Assembly: GCF_027938815.1 (NCBI RefSeq)
Contig: NZ_CP115913.1
Location: 1,274,001-1,338,000, forward strand
Source of the DNA: Oceanirhabdus sp. W0125-5
GTDB taxonomy: Bacteria > Bacillota > Clostridia > Clostridiales > Clostridiaceae
DNA length: 64,000 nt
Direction: 5' to 3'
The stretch's first letter is position 1; every line of letters starts with the position of its first letter. Of this stretch, positions 17,316 to 26,237 are shown piece after piece. A program made the position numbers and the translations under genes. Under the pieces are notes generated by a model. It was not told the origin of the DNA, made no database searches, and saw only the letters and a list, made by a program, of their open reading frames with translations.

Positions 17316-17320
17316 ACGTT

Positions 17321-17692
17321 ATGAAACAAAAAATAAACTTATATGTTGATGATTTACGTAATTGTCCAGAGGGGTTTAAGATAGCAAGAACAGTAGAACA
17401 AGCGAAATTTTATCTTGAAAATTTTGAAATTGAAATTCTTTCACTTGATCATGATTTAGGAATTGATGAACAAGGTAACATTGTACCTTCTGGATATGAT
17501 TTAGTTAAATATATCTGTGAAAAAGGGTTAAGAGCTGAAAGTATATATTTACATACTGATAATTCAGTTGGTAGAGAAAATATGTATCATACTTTATTAG
17601 GTGCACAAAGAAGAGGATTTATTGATAGTGATATTAAGATTTATCATTATCCAGTAACTGAAAATATATACTCTGAAAATAAGAGATATTAG
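17321..17692 (+). CDS. Cyclic-phosphate-processing receiver-domain-like protein
   Basis: A 123-residue protein with a receiver-like fold pattern: LYVDDLRNCPEG at the N-terminus, ILSLDHDLG in the middle, and IYLHTDNSVGRENM late. The DD, DHD and HTDN motifs match the small family annotated as cyclic-phosphate processing receiver domain, predicted to act on cyclic phosphate ends of RNA or nucleotides. ATG at 17321 is used, with GGAGA at 17306-17310. That would make sense as protection against a ribonuclease toxin leaving 2',3'-cyclic phosphates (inference). Confidence 0.7.
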   Translation: MKQKINLYVDDLRNCPEGFKIARTVEQAKFYLENFEIEILSLDHDLGIDEQGNIVPSGYDLVKYICEKGLRAESIYLHTDNSVGRENMYHTLLGAQRRGFIDSDIKIYHYPVTENIYSENKRY

Positions 17693-17704
17693 AGGGGATT
17701 AATT

Positions 17705-18046
17705 ATGGATAAACAAAGATTACTATATGAAAATCTTAAAAACATTAAAGACTATTGGGTTGAGTCTAGTTTAGAAGGATTGAATCCAGATACTGATTTG
17801 ATTTGGTCTGAATTTGAGGAACAATATAAACTACTTCAGAGTAAAATCATCACCGATACTGAAAAAGCTGCATATGAAAAAATTCTAAATGAAGTTATTC
17901 AAGGTGTATTACATTCTGTTTTGGTAATGATTGATGGTGGAGATGAATTAGCAGATAGTTATACATTAGATTTAATTGATAGAGAAACAACAGAATCTCT
18001 AAAGGAAAGTATTGCTTTGCATGAAGAAATTTTGATTATTTATTAG
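17705..18046 (+). CDS. Hypothetical protein, immunity-array member
   Basis: A 113-residue, largely helical acidic protein starting MDKQRLLYENLKNIKDYW. It is unrecognised. Strong ribosome site GAGGGG (about 17692-17697) and 12-bp spacing from the preceding gene support it. Composition and length match neighbouring immunity-type genes. Confidence 0.72.
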   Translation: MDKQRLLYENLKNIKDYWVESSLEGLNPDTDLIWSEFEEQYKLLQSKIITDTEKAAYEKILNEVIQGVLHSVLVMIDGGDELADSYTLDLIDRETTESLKESIALHEEILIIY

Positions 18047-18139
18047 ATGTAGAAGAATAAGGTATTACTAGACAAGCTTTTAAGGTTAAGTGAAATATCT
18101 ATTTATATAGTAGTTTAAAGAAAGAGTTGGAGGGGGAAG

Positions 18140-18463
18140 ATGAAAGAAACACTATCAAATTTTTTACAAGATGAAATATCAGACCAGGAATTTTATGATG
18201 CAATTTATGATTTTATAATTGACCAAAATATTCGTTCAGGCGAATATGAAGGCAATATTTTTATAATAAAGAAGTTAGACAGATTAAATTTCGTTATTTT
18301 TGAAGAGCATTGTTATAGGGAAGACAAACAGAGAGAAATATATAATGCTATCTCACTATTTAGAAAAGATATTCTGATAGCTATAAATGAACATGCTCAT
18401 AAAAATGGTTTTATAGTTAAAGGATATGGTTCTGAAAGTAATGAAGTAATAACATCCTGGTAG
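18140..18463 (+). CDS. Hypothetical protein, immunity-array member
   Basis: A 107-residue acidic alpha/beta protein (MKETLSNFLQDEISDQEFYDAI). It is unrecognised. The ribosome site GGAGGGGGA lies 5-6 bp before ATG 18140. Downstream gene begins 20 bp after its stop. Confidence 0.72.
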   Translation: MKETLSNFLQDEISDQEFYDAIYDFIIDQNIRSGEYEGNIFIIKKLDRLNFVIFEEHCYREDKQREIYNAISLFRKDILIAINEHAHKNGFIVKGYGSESNEVITSW

Positions 18464-18483
18464 ATTTAAAAGGGGTAAATAAA

Positions 18484-18756
18484 ATGGGTAAATATACTTG
18501 TCATGTTTGTGGTTATTCAGATTTAGATGAAGCTCCATGGGAAGGAAATATTCCAACTCATAATATTTGTGATTGTTGTGGAGTTGAATTTGGATATGAA
18601 GATTGCAAAGAAGAAAATGTAGAAAAATTTAGATGCAAATGGATTAATAATGGTTGTATATGGTTTAATAAAGAATTAAAACCTGATGATTGGGACTATG
18701 AGAAACAATTAGAGAATATTAACTACAAAATTAAGAAAAATGGTACTACAAAATAA
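18484..18756 (+). CDS. CPCC-like cysteine-rich zinc-binding protein
   Basis: A 90-residue protein with CHVCGYSD at residues 5-12 and CDCCGVEFGYED at about 29-40, a four-cysteine zinc ribbon-like knuckle of the kind seen in the CPCC family. Such proteins are common as stand-alone or fused domains in bacterial immunity clusters. ATG at 18484 follows AGGGGTAAATAAA. A related cysteine block opens the barstar fusion two genes downstream, so these two may share a partner or ancestor (inference). Confidence 0.68.
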   Translation: MGKYTCHVCGYSDLDEAPWEGNIPTHNICDCCGVEFGYEDCKEENVEKFRCKWINNGCIWFNKELKPDDWDYEKQLENINYKIKKNGTTK

Positions 18757-18895
18757 TAATTCTAAAGTAAGAAAATGAACTTAAAAGTCAAATATAATAA
18801 AATGTAAGTAATGGATGAAAATATTGATATCATCGATTATTAGTTAAAGTTTTTTACTAAGGTGTGACAAATCCTTTGATGATAGGAGTTTTAAT

Positions 18896-20488
18896 ATGAT
18901 TAAGAAATTATTTAATAAGAAAAATAAAGAAATTGATTATAGAAAGTATATACCTAATTATGATTTTGATGCTGAATTATCGACCTATGAAGCGGAAAAA
19001 GATTTGTGTAAAATATCAACAATATATTGGTCTTTACTATTAGAAAATAAGGACTTAAAGAGAAGAGCTATAAACTCATTATCTGATACTATAGATAGCA
19101 TGAATAGAAAAAAATTAATCTTATTAGATAAGATTTTTCGTTCAACAACATCATATAGCTGGTCATATGAATGGGAATCAGAGTCAGTTAATTCATTACT
19201 TGATTCAGAAATATCTCAAGATGAAAAAGTTAATATTATTGGATTATCAACATTTCATCCAAATGGATATTTTCGTGAAAAGGCTTTAGATGAATTATTT
19301 AAAATAGATAGTAAAAAGATATTACCCTTTATTATTATAAGGACTAATGATTGGGTAGACGTGATAAGAGAGAAAGCAACTAAATATTTAATAGAATATA
19401 TAAGTAAAGAAAACTTTGTAAGCATTATGGACCACTTCATACTTTTTAAGCATACAGCTGAATATTCAAGAGGTAATTCTTATAAAATTATGGAAGAACT
19501 TAATCAATTAGTTAATACTGAAGACTTAACAGAAGAGATTTTAACTAGCTTAAAATGTAGAGATAATCATGCAAGGGATTTTTGTTATACTGTATTAATA
19601 AACAGGAGAGTAATTGATAGTGCTAATCTAATTAATATAATACTTAAAGAACCTATTGCTAAAATACGTGGAAAAGCCATTGAAAAAATTATTAAAACTT
19701 TATCATATGAAAAACTTTATAGTTTAAAAGATATATTTTTAAATGATAAAGGGTATAAGGTTAGAGAGATAGCTTTAACTGAATTATTCAATCGTGGTTA
19801 TTTTGATACACCAGTTAAGCTAGAGTTTGCTTTAGTTGATAAATATTATTCTGTTAGAGAGCTTGCTAGATATTATATGCGGAAATTAGGATTTAAGTAT
19901 TTTATAAAATTTTATACTGAAAGATTACAGGATAGTAGTACAAATGAATATGCTTTATTAGGATTAGCTGAAGTAGCTACAATAAATGAGGTAGATATAC
20001 TGAAGAGTAATTTGAATCATAAGAAGATATTAGTGGTTAAGAAAATACTTAAATCTTTATCGATTATTGATTTTAACCTTTGTGAATCTGAAGTAATAGA
20101 TGCACTGAATGATGAAAGAGTTGGTATTTCTAATGAAGCCAAAAGAATACTTATCAACAATAAAGGAATGTTTGACTTTAACTCAGTTTATAAAATATAC
20201 AAAGAAACTAATATAACTATAATTAAAAGAAATGCAGCAGTTGTGTTATGTAATTGTCCTAAATGGGATTCTTTAAGATTTATTATGGAATTTGCTGCGA
20301 GCAGTGATGAATCTATTTCAGCTATTGGTATAAGTGCATTAGATAGATGGGAAATGACTTTTAATAGGTCCTTTATGCAACCGACAGCTACTCAACTAGA
20401 AGAGATAAAAAAATCATATATTAAATATAAGAATAATTTGAGTAAAGAGTTTATTGAGTGGATTGGATTTATATTGAAGAAGCTATAA
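18896..20488 (+). CDS. HEAT-repeat protein, intact copy
   Basis: A 530-residue soluble protein made mostly of HEAT-like helical pairs (for example VNIIGLSTFHPNGYFREKALDELF, then repeated WVDVIREKATKYLIEY, KIRGKAIEKIIKTL, KVREIALTELFNRG). HEAT arrays bind proteins or nucleic acids. ATG at 18896 follows AGGAG (18882-18887). A near-identical gene at 26238-27829 carries a one-base deletion, which shows this copy is the functional form. Its function in the island is unknown; a binding or neutralising role fits the context. Confidence 0.85.
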   Translation: MIKKLFNKKNKEIDYRKYIPNYDFDAELSTYEAEKDLCKISTIYWSLLLENKDLKRRAINSLSDTIDSMNRKKLILLDKIFRSTTSYSWSYEWESESVNSLLDSEISQDEKVNIIGLSTFHPNGYFREKALDELFKIDSKKILPFIIIRTNDWVDVIREKATKYLIEYISKENFVSIMDHFILFKHTAEYSRGNSYKIMEELNQLVNTEDLTEEILTSLKCRDNHARDFCYTVLINRRVIDSANLINIILKEPIAKIRGKAIEKIIKTLSYEKLYSLKDIFLNDKGYKVREIALTELFNRGYFDTPVKLEFALVDKYYSVRELARYYMRKLGFKYFIKFYTERLQDSSTNEYALLGLAEVATINEVDILKSNLNHKKILVVKKILKSLSIIDFNLCESEVIDALNDERVGISNEAKRILINNKGMFDFNSVYKIYKETNITIIKRNAAVVLCNCPKWDSLRFIMEFAASSDESISAIGISALDRWEMTFNRSFMQPTATQLEEIKKSYIKYKNNLSKEFIEWIGFILKKL

Positions 20489-20647
20489 GCTTGAATATGT
20501 AGATTAACAATATATTTCTTGTTGCTGTGTAATTATTTATAGTATTATCATGGTAAATTCACTAAGAAGTATCGAGCTACGTGAGATATCAAATGTGTTA
20601 ATTGTTAATAAAAATTAGTTTATATTAATTTAAGAAAGGAATATGTT

Positions 20648-21196
20648 ATGAAAACATGTTTGTGTTGTGGATATAAAACATTGGCAAGTGAAATGCATGA
20701 TATTTGTCCTATATGTTATTGGCAAGATGACCCTATAAGCTGGGGAAATGCTGACTATGAAGGAGGAGTTAATGGTGATATTTCACTGAGACAGGCTCAA
20801 AAGAATTTTATGAAGTTTGGTACCTGTGATAAAGAAAGTATTGATTCTGTAAGAAAAGCAAATGATTTCGATATAAAAGATTTATCTTGGAGAGCGTATG
20901 AAAATTTAGATGGAACTATAATATCTATTGATATTAGTGTATCAGATATTAAAGAAATTAAAGAATTACACTTTCTATTAAAAGAAAAACTAGATTTTCC
21001 AGATTTTTATGGAATTAATTGGGATGCGTTTTGGGATGGAATTACAGGGTTAGTAGAGATGCCAGAAAAGTTAACATTCTATGGTTGGGATAATATTGAG
21101 AGAAAATTTCCGAAAGATGCAAAAATAATGAAAGAACTTTTAGATGATTTAAATAGCATGTATCCTAACTATTCATGTATTGTAGAATTTAGATAA
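20648..21196 (+). CDS. CPCC-barstar fusion protein
   Basis: A 182-residue two-domain protein. Residues 1-75 form a CPCC-like zinc module (CLCCGYKTL, then CPICYWQDDP and a tryptophan-rich segment). Residues about 95-182 match barstar: LKEKLDFPDFYGINWDAFWD then LTFYGW. Barstar is the inhibitor of barnase-type guanyl ribonucleases, and the DFYG.NWDA.WD motif is its family signature. The ribosome site is AAGAAAGGAA, 6-8 bp before ATG 20648. No barnase-like gene is present in the window. It probably neutralises a ribonuclease toxin delivered by other strains (inference). Confidence 0.85.
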   Translation: MKTCLCCGYKTLASEMHDICPICYWQDDPISWGNADYEGGVNGDISLRQAQKNFMKFGTCDKESIDSVRKANDFDIKDLSWRAYENLDGTIISIDISVSDIKEIKELHFLLKEKLDFPDFYGINWDAFWDGITGLVEMPEKLTFYGWDNIERKFPKDAKIMKELLDDLNSMYPNYSCIVEFR

Positions 21197-21231
21197 GAAA
21201 ATAGTAACTATATATTATTTGGAGGTAAGTT

Positions 21232-21615
21232 ATGAAAGGTAACTTTGAGAGTAAGTTTAAGTATTGGGTTAGACAAGTTATCACAGATAAAGCCATTAGC
21301 AAAGATATATTAGCAATAAATTTTGGGCTATTTGAGAGTGATAATGGATTTAGTATATATGCAATAGGCTCTTCAGAGTATGATGAAGAGGATTTTGATT
21401 GGGCATGTAATGAGGATTATGTTCCCAGTAGTAAATACTTAATAGTAGATGATGAGAGATTAAACCAAATGGATTGGAATATATTTAATGATTATATTAT
21501 AGATAAGTTAAGAGAATTCCTTAAAGAGGAATCATTAAACATTAGAGAAAGTATTAATGTAATAACAACAGGATTTGATGATGGAGATTTAGATGTAGTA
21601 TGGAGGAAGATATAA
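21232..21615 (+). CDS. Hypothetical protein, immunity-array member
   Basis: A 127-residue acidic protein with the motif YDEEDFDWACNEDYVP in the middle, a pattern I associate with small predicted immunity proteins but cannot assign to a numbered family. Ribosome site GGAGGTAAG precedes ATG 21232. The stop TAA shares its last base with the next ATG (TAATG at 21613-21617), so the two proteins are translationally coupled. Confidence 0.75.
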   Translation: MKGNFESKFKYWVRQVITDKAISKDILAINFGLFESDNGFSIYAIGSSEYDEEDFDWACNEDYVPSSKYLIVDDERLNQMDWNIFNDYIIDKLREFLKEESLNIRESINVITTGFDDGDLDVVWRKI

Positions 21616-21959
21616 TGAATAAATCTCTAGTGGATGAATGTATAGAAGTAGCCATAGATTATTGTACTTATTCAATCGACATTGTTGAAAATTATAAAAA
21701 GACTAATAAATTATTTGAGAAATCCCATAAGTTATTTCTCAAATTGAAATCAAGTGCAGGTGGAATAGAGAAATTATATGAATTACTTAATCATGAGCAT
21801 ATTTATGTAAGATATACAGCAAGCATATACTTGCTGAATGTTGATGAGAAAGCAGCACTAGATTGTATTGAAAGATTAAGAGGGATAAATAGACATTTAG
21901 ACTTTGATATCAAGTATTTGTTGAAAGAATGGAAAGCTGGAAACCTTACAATATATTAG
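21615..21959 (+). CDS. DUF2019-like helical protein
   Basis: A 114-residue all-helical protein whose C-terminal half (LYELLNHEHIYVRYTASIYLL, then KAALDCIERL and a final LLKEWKAGNL) fits the DUF2019 pattern, a HEAT-like unit found in immunity-type genes. ATG at 21615 is preferred over 21600 because GGAGGA (21602-21607) lies 7 bp upstream of it and inside the longer frame. Translationally coupled to the preceding gene. Confidence 0.65.
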   Translation: MNKSLVDECIEVAIDYCTYSIDIVENYKKTNKLFEKSHKLFLKLKSSAGGIEKLYELLNHEHIYVRYTASIYLLNVDEKAALDCIERLRGINRHLDFDIKYLLKEWKAGNLTIY

Positions 21960-22168
21960 AGTGAGAGCTGAATTTAGCACAACAATGTGTTTGAATAAGG
22001 GTTACTGGAATTGGCTTAGGGGGATGAAGTATATCTTCTTGATAACAGTTAGTGTTGTATTAAACTTATGCAGCTTCACTTCCATGAGTAGCTCATTGTA
22101 TAGCTGGAAGGTATTATAAGCACAAAACTATTAGAGCAATGCAAAAAAACATAAATAGAGGTGAAACA

Positions 22169-22840
22169 ATGGGTTGGAAACATATTGTAATGGAAGGGTA
22201 TTGTTTTTTTCATAGTGATGAAGAGAAAGATAAAAAAATACCAGAGTTTTGTATAAACGGTTCTGATGATATTGGTTTACATTGTATAGAAGGAGGTGAA
22301 GGTGGTAATACAAGATGTCCGTATTTTGCCTTTGGAAAAGCAAGATCATCTGTAATTGTTACAGATGAAGAAGGTAAGGATTTCGCTTGTGATGGATTTT
22401 ATATTGAAGATGCACATAAATTAAGTGATAGTGAATACCTAAAAAAAGAAAAAGAATGGATTGATAGATGGTCAGAAAAAATTAATCATAGCATAATAGA
22501 ATCAAATGAAGACTTGAGTAATTATGAGTATGAGGTATGGATAGAAGAGGAAGAGTGTAAGGAGCATAAAAATGATATTACAAAAGATAATACCGATGTA
22601 GTTGTGGAATTTGAGGATGGAACACGTTTTTGGGCATCCTTCTTTACATATGATAATATTAATTGGTTGAGAGAAAAAAATGTAAATACAGGTGAATGTC
22701 TTAACGGTAAATATTTTTGGAGTAGCGATTTGATTATAGTTGATAAGATAAGTAGAGTAAGGATAGAAGAAATAATAAAGCATTTAATTAATGTAAATGA
22801 ATTTAGACAAATATTTAGATATTATCCTAAAAAGGATTAA
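22169..22840 (+). CDS. Hypothetical cysteine-containing protein, immunity-array member
   Basis: A 223-residue protein in two parts. The N-terminal half has four spaced cysteines (CFFHSDEEK, then C, HC and C before PYFAFGK). The C-terminal part (VVVEFEDGTRFWASFFTYDNI, then TGECLNGKYFWSSD) looks like a separate small immunity-type domain. ATG at 22169 with GAGGTG (22157-22162) is chosen over ATG 22139, which lacks a ribosome site. The family is not recognised. The preceding 200-bp gap shows no gene. Confidence 0.72.
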   Translation: MGWKHIVMEGYCFFHSDEEKDKKIPEFCINGSDDIGLHCIEGGEGGNTRCPYFAFGKARSSVIVTDEEGKDFACDGFYIEDAHKLSDSEYLKKEKEWIDRWSEKINHSIIESNEDLSNYEYEVWIEEEECKEHKNDITKDNTDVVVEFEDGTRFWASFFTYDNINWLREKNVNTGECLNGKYFWSSDLIIVDKISRVRIEEIIKHLINVNEFRQIFRYYPKKD

Positions 22841-22879
22841 CTAACTTAGTATAATATTAGTTTTATTAGGAGTGGTATT

Positions 22880-23509
22880 ATGCCAGAATATTCGCAAATA
22901 CAAACTTATATTAAATATAATGAACAAACATTTAATGAAGTACTGATTAAAGCTGGGGATTTGTTTTTAGAATTTGGAATTAATAAAAAGCTATTAGATA
23001 ATTGGATTAAAGATATTTCTTGGAAGGTTGAAGATAATGGATTTGTCTATACATGGTGTGATTTTGAAACACAGAAAATTAAGATTCTAAATACAGATAT
23101 TGATTTACAAATACGTCCATTAATATCAGGCTTTTTATCTCAAGAATTTTATGATGTTGTGAAAGTAGAGTTGCTATTTCATACTGATGAAATTGAAGAT
23201 TACAGAACAAATAAGCTTACTAAAGAAATTGGACAAATTATCTGGAAATCATTAAATAAGTTTTGGGATTATTTTAAAGAAGCAGGGGTTTACTTTACTG
23301 ATGAAGCTCAAGATTGTAAGGCTTTAGATGCAATTCATAGTAATAATATTGAAGAGTTATATCAATTTGATCTAGCAATAATTCCAAATAAGTTTGAATA
23401 CTTATATAAAAATATTTCTACAGAATTTACATGTAAGAGAATATCAGATGCTTTAGTTATAGCTCGAACTTGTAGGTGGGAAACTTTGCCTTGGGATGCT
23501 AACTATTAA
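22880..23509 (+). CDS. Hypothetical protein, immunity-array member
   Basis: A 209-residue soluble protein of unknown family. It has an N-terminal helical part, a central beta segment (DLQIRPLISGFLS) and an aromatic-rich C-terminus ending RWETLPWDANY. Ribosome site AGGAG is 8 bp before ATG 22880. It is spaced 39 bp from the previous gene and 21 bp from the next. Confidence 0.73.
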   Translation: MPEYSQIQTYIKYNEQTFNEVLIKAGDLFLEFGINKKLLDNWIKDISWKVEDNGFVYTWCDFETQKIKILNTDIDLQIRPLISGFLSQEFYDVVKVELLFHTDEIEDYRTNKLTKEIGQIIWKSLNKFWDYFKEAGVYFTDEAQDCKALDAIHSNNIEELYQFDLAIIPNKFEYLYKNISTEFTCKRISDALVIARTCRWETLPWDANY

Positions 23510-23530
23510 GATTTATTGGGAGAGAGGAAT

Positions 23531-23947
23531 ATGAAAGAAATATCTGTTGATAATATTACAAGTGAATATTTAGATAATGCTAATTTAAAAATGAAAGTCT
23601 CAGAAAATTTTAATGATATCATTTTAGAGTTTATGGTATATGGAAAGGTTAAAGAAAAGTACTGGAAAGTTATTTTTAGCTGTAAACGTGTTATAAATTT
23701 TGGGATAAGCAAAGAGGTTGATTCAGACGGAGCAGAGGAACATAGTCTTCTTGTACTTGATACCAAGGTTATTAAAAAAAGTATTGATGAGCTAAACAAT
23801 ATAGATCTTAGCGCATGCAAAGATTCAGATTCTGTATGGCAAATTGATATATATGGTGACTGTAATATAAATATTACTTGTATAGATTTTAATTGGAATA
23901 TGAAGAGCTTAGAAGAAGAGGAATACTTAGAAAGTTTGTATAAATAG
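23531..23947 (+). CDS. Hypothetical protein, immunity-array member
   Basis: A 138-residue protein (MKEISVDNITSEYLDNANLKM) rich in beta strands, ending in an acidic helix. ATG at 23531 is set by GGGAGAGAGGA (23518-23528), which would lie inside a frame started at 23516. It resembles small immunity domains in size and acidity, but the family is not recognised. Confidence 0.7.
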   Translation: MKEISVDNITSEYLDNANLKMKVSENFNDIILEFMVYGKVKEKYWKVIFSCKRVINFGISKEVDSDGAEEHSLLVLDTKVIKKSIDELNNIDLSACKDSDSVWQIDIYGDCNINITCIDFNWNMKSLEEEEYLESLYK

Positions 23948-24069
23948 TACAGAAAAAAATCTTTGTTTTAAAATTAAATTTTTTTTGTTTAAGTAGATAA
24001 AAAAGATAACTAAAATAAACAATTCTAAAGATTTAATATATATAATTTTAATAAGTGAGGATATTAAGA

Positions 24070-24573
24070 ATGAATTCATTACAATTACTTAGTGCAGTTT
24101 ATAAGTTTGGGATTGGCTGTGGGATATTTACTATTAAAGAAACAATAGAGTTTTTTGATAAAGTTATTGAGGAGTTAGATAATCCACCATATGAGATAAT
24201 TGAAGTAGCTATGATGTCTAAAGCCAAAATTGATGATATAGAAGATAAGCTTTGGGAATATCATGGTGCTGTCGATAATGAATATGTTCTTAAAGTTGCA
24301 TTATCACTCATTAGTAAAAAATATATACAAAAAGAAATTGATATTAAGCATGCAATTAGATGTACAGAAAGATTACTTATACATACAGGGTTTTCATTTG
24401 AAGATGAATATTATGGATTATATTATTTAGACGATGCTTATCATTTGGCGGAAAATCATATTCATCATGATTTAAGAGATGTAGTAAATTCTTTTGAAGA
24501 TAATATTAGCAAGTATGATAGCTACTATAAAGATTATGAAGAAGCTGTTAATGAGGTTATAAAACAGAGGTAA
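24070..24573 (+). CDS. Hypothetical helical protein, immunity-array member
   Basis: A 167-residue mostly helical protein (MNSLQLLSAVYKFGIGCGIFTIKETIEFFDKV). Its layout recalls the DUF2247 type of immunity protein (helical start, loop, then I.ELA and DDIED-like segments), but the match is too weak to name. ATG at 24070 follows GTGAGG (24055-24060). It is the last gene before left-end repeat copy C. Confidence 0.68.
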   Translation: MNSLQLLSAVYKFGIGCGIFTIKETIEFFDKVIEELDNPPYEIIEVAMMSKAKIDDIEDKLWEYHGAVDNEYVLKVALSLISKKYIQKEIDIKHAIRCTERLLIHTGFSFEDEYYGLYYLDDAYHLAENHIHHDLRDVVNSFEDNISKYDSYYKDYEEAVNEVIKQR

Positions 24574-24655
24574 TCTAAATATATACAAGCACCTAAATAA
24601 TATTTTTGGGAATTAAAAGAGTAATGGAGTAGTACTTATTGACTGACTAATAAGG

Positions 24656-24838
24656 ATACCCCGTTGTAGACGATATAGGTGATGAGGTGAATGGTGGTTG
24701 TGTGAGAAGTACATAAATATATGTTAGTGGAATGAAAGTTATTTGGTTACAGGTAGCTTTTATTTTTATGCAATTATCAACAATAAATTTGGAAGGTTTG
24801 GTATAATATTGTTTAAGAAATGTTTTGGAAATTTAGTT
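24656..24838 (+). repeat. Left-end module, copy C, internal to the island
   Basis: From ACCCCGTTGTAGACG onward this repeats the island's left end, including terminator (24734-24768) and promoter (TGGTATAAT, 24799-24807). Immediately left of the core it reads AATAAGGATACC, matching 10 of 12 bases of the manC half-site AACAAGGAGACC. It therefore looks like a second attL buried inside the island. The rest of the 24574-24934 gap holds nothing else I can identify. Confidence 0.8.
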
Positions 24839-24934
24839 TAAGTCACCTTTGTTAGAGGGTATGAATTAGTATAAAAGTAATTTATCATAATTCGAGATAA
24901 GTAATTCATGAGAGTTAAAGGGGGAGTTTAAGAG

Positions 24935-25561
24935 ATGAAGAAGATAATTGAATTTTATAATACAGATAAACCATATGGGTGCTTTTCTAATTTTTATGCT
25001 TCACCATTTGAATTAGACGGATATATGTGGAAAACAAGTGAGCATTATTTTCAAGCAATGAAGTTCCAAGGAACAGAACATTATGATTTAATAAATCAAG
25101 CTAAAACACCAATGGTTGCAGCAAAAATGGGGAGAGATAGAACACGACCATTACGTAAAGATTGGGAAGAAGTTAAAGATGATATTATGTATAAAGTATT
25201 AAAAGCAAAGTTTGATAGTAATGAAGAATTAAGAAATATATTACTTTCAACAGGTGATGTGATTTTAATTGAACATACTAGAAATGATTCATATTGGGCT
25301 GATGGAGGAGATGGTACAGGAAAGAATATGCTTGGTATCCTTTTGATGAAGCTAAGAGAGTCTTATGATGAATATGATGGTGAATATTTTTTACCACAGT
25401 GGTTAGCTTATCCAAATATTCATCCAATTGATATGTTTTGGAGAATGGGAGAAGGCGAAACTTACGTATATAAAATACATCTATGGCATCAAAAGTGGGG
25501 AGATAGAGCATTAAAAGAATATGAGAAATATTATGTAGCTCCTGAAGGATGGGAGTTATAA
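24935..25561 (+). CDS. NADAR-domain (YbiA-like) N-glycosidase
   Basis: A 208-residue protein covering a complete NADAR domain: IIEFYNTDKPYGCFSNFYAS, WKTSEHYFQAMKF, the basic GRDRTRPLRKDW, and YWADGGDGTGKNMLGILLM. Known members remove bases from riboflavin intermediates or reverse guanine ADP-ribosylation of DNA and so act as antitoxins to DarT-like toxins. No DarT-like gene is visible here, so an orphan antitoxin role is possible but unproven. Ribosome site AAAGGGGGAG precedes ATG 24935. A truncated, nearly identical copy lies at 14297. Confidence 0.88.
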   Translation: MKKIIEFYNTDKPYGCFSNFYASPFELDGYMWKTSEHYFQAMKFQGTEHYDLINQAKTPMVAAKMGRDRTRPLRKDWEEVKDDIMYKVLKAKFDSNEELRNILLSTGDVILIEHTRNDSYWADGGDGTGKNMLGILLMKLRESYDEYDGEYFLPQWLAYPNIHPIDMFWRMGEGETYVYKIHLWHQKWGDRALKEYEKYYVAPEGWEL

Positions 25562-25598
25562 AAAATTTAGCTCATTAATTATGAAAGAAGGAGACTTT

Positions 25599-26192
25599 AT
25601 GGACTGGTATAAAAAGAGAAATAAGACTAAAGAAAAAGAAATATTAACAGAGTTTGAGTTAAATCTTCTTAATAAGGCAAAGGCTATGATACCAGGATTA
25701 CCACCAATACCATGGGGTGAGAGAATATTTATATGTGGTGCAGGAATTATTGCTGGGGGATGGGATAAGAATGATAATTTTGTGCTTATATCAGATTCAG
25801 CTTATAGTATTAATAATTCATCTAATGGTGAAACAAAAGAGATTATTTATGATTATGAAATAGTTGATAAAAATCTATCTGATGATTATCTGAAATTTAC
25901 TATTCCATCAACCAATGAAATAATTAATATTTTTGGATTAAATGCTGGTGATGGTTTATATGTAAATGATGATGGGTGGAATATTGAAGTTATTTATCCA
26001 TGGTGGCCTCGTGCATCAGTAATAATTAACAATGTTTTCGAGCCAGGTGCAGCTTCAAGAGAATACTTAGATAAAACTTATATGATTAATATTCAAGAAT
26101 TAGATGGATGGATAAAATGTGGTTTTTCATGTTTAGGAGATAAGTTTGCAATACTAGGTTCAGGTGGAGCAATAATTTTTTCAATGATATAG
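25599..26192 (+). CDS. Hypothetical protein, immunity-array member
   Basis: A 197-residue soluble protein of unknown family, with a glycine-rich middle (GAGIIAGGWDKNDNF) and aromatic segments (VIYPWWPRASV). ATG at 25599 is fixed by AAGGAG (25588-25593), which rules out the upstream ATG 25581. It lies 37 bp after the NADAR gene and 45 bp before the second HEAT gene. Confidence 0.72.
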   Translation: MDWYKKRNKTKEKEILTEFELNLLNKAKAMIPGLPPIPWGERIFICGAGIIAGGWDKNDNFVLISDSAYSINNSSNGETKEIIYDYEIVDKNLSDDYLKFTIPSTNEIINIFGLNAGDGLYVNDDGWNIEVIYPWWPRASVIINNVFEPGAASREYLDKTYMINIQELDGWIKCGFSCLGDKFAILGSGGAIIFSMI

Positions 26193-26237
26193 ATTGGGAT
26201 TAAAGAATCTTTTGTAAGGGGGATGGGGGCTATGAAT

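Noticed and set aside
24640-24680. Complete tandem attL/attR junction from simple double integration
   Set aside because: The left flank lacks the island right-end arm CGTCTAAAAC, so it is only attL-like.
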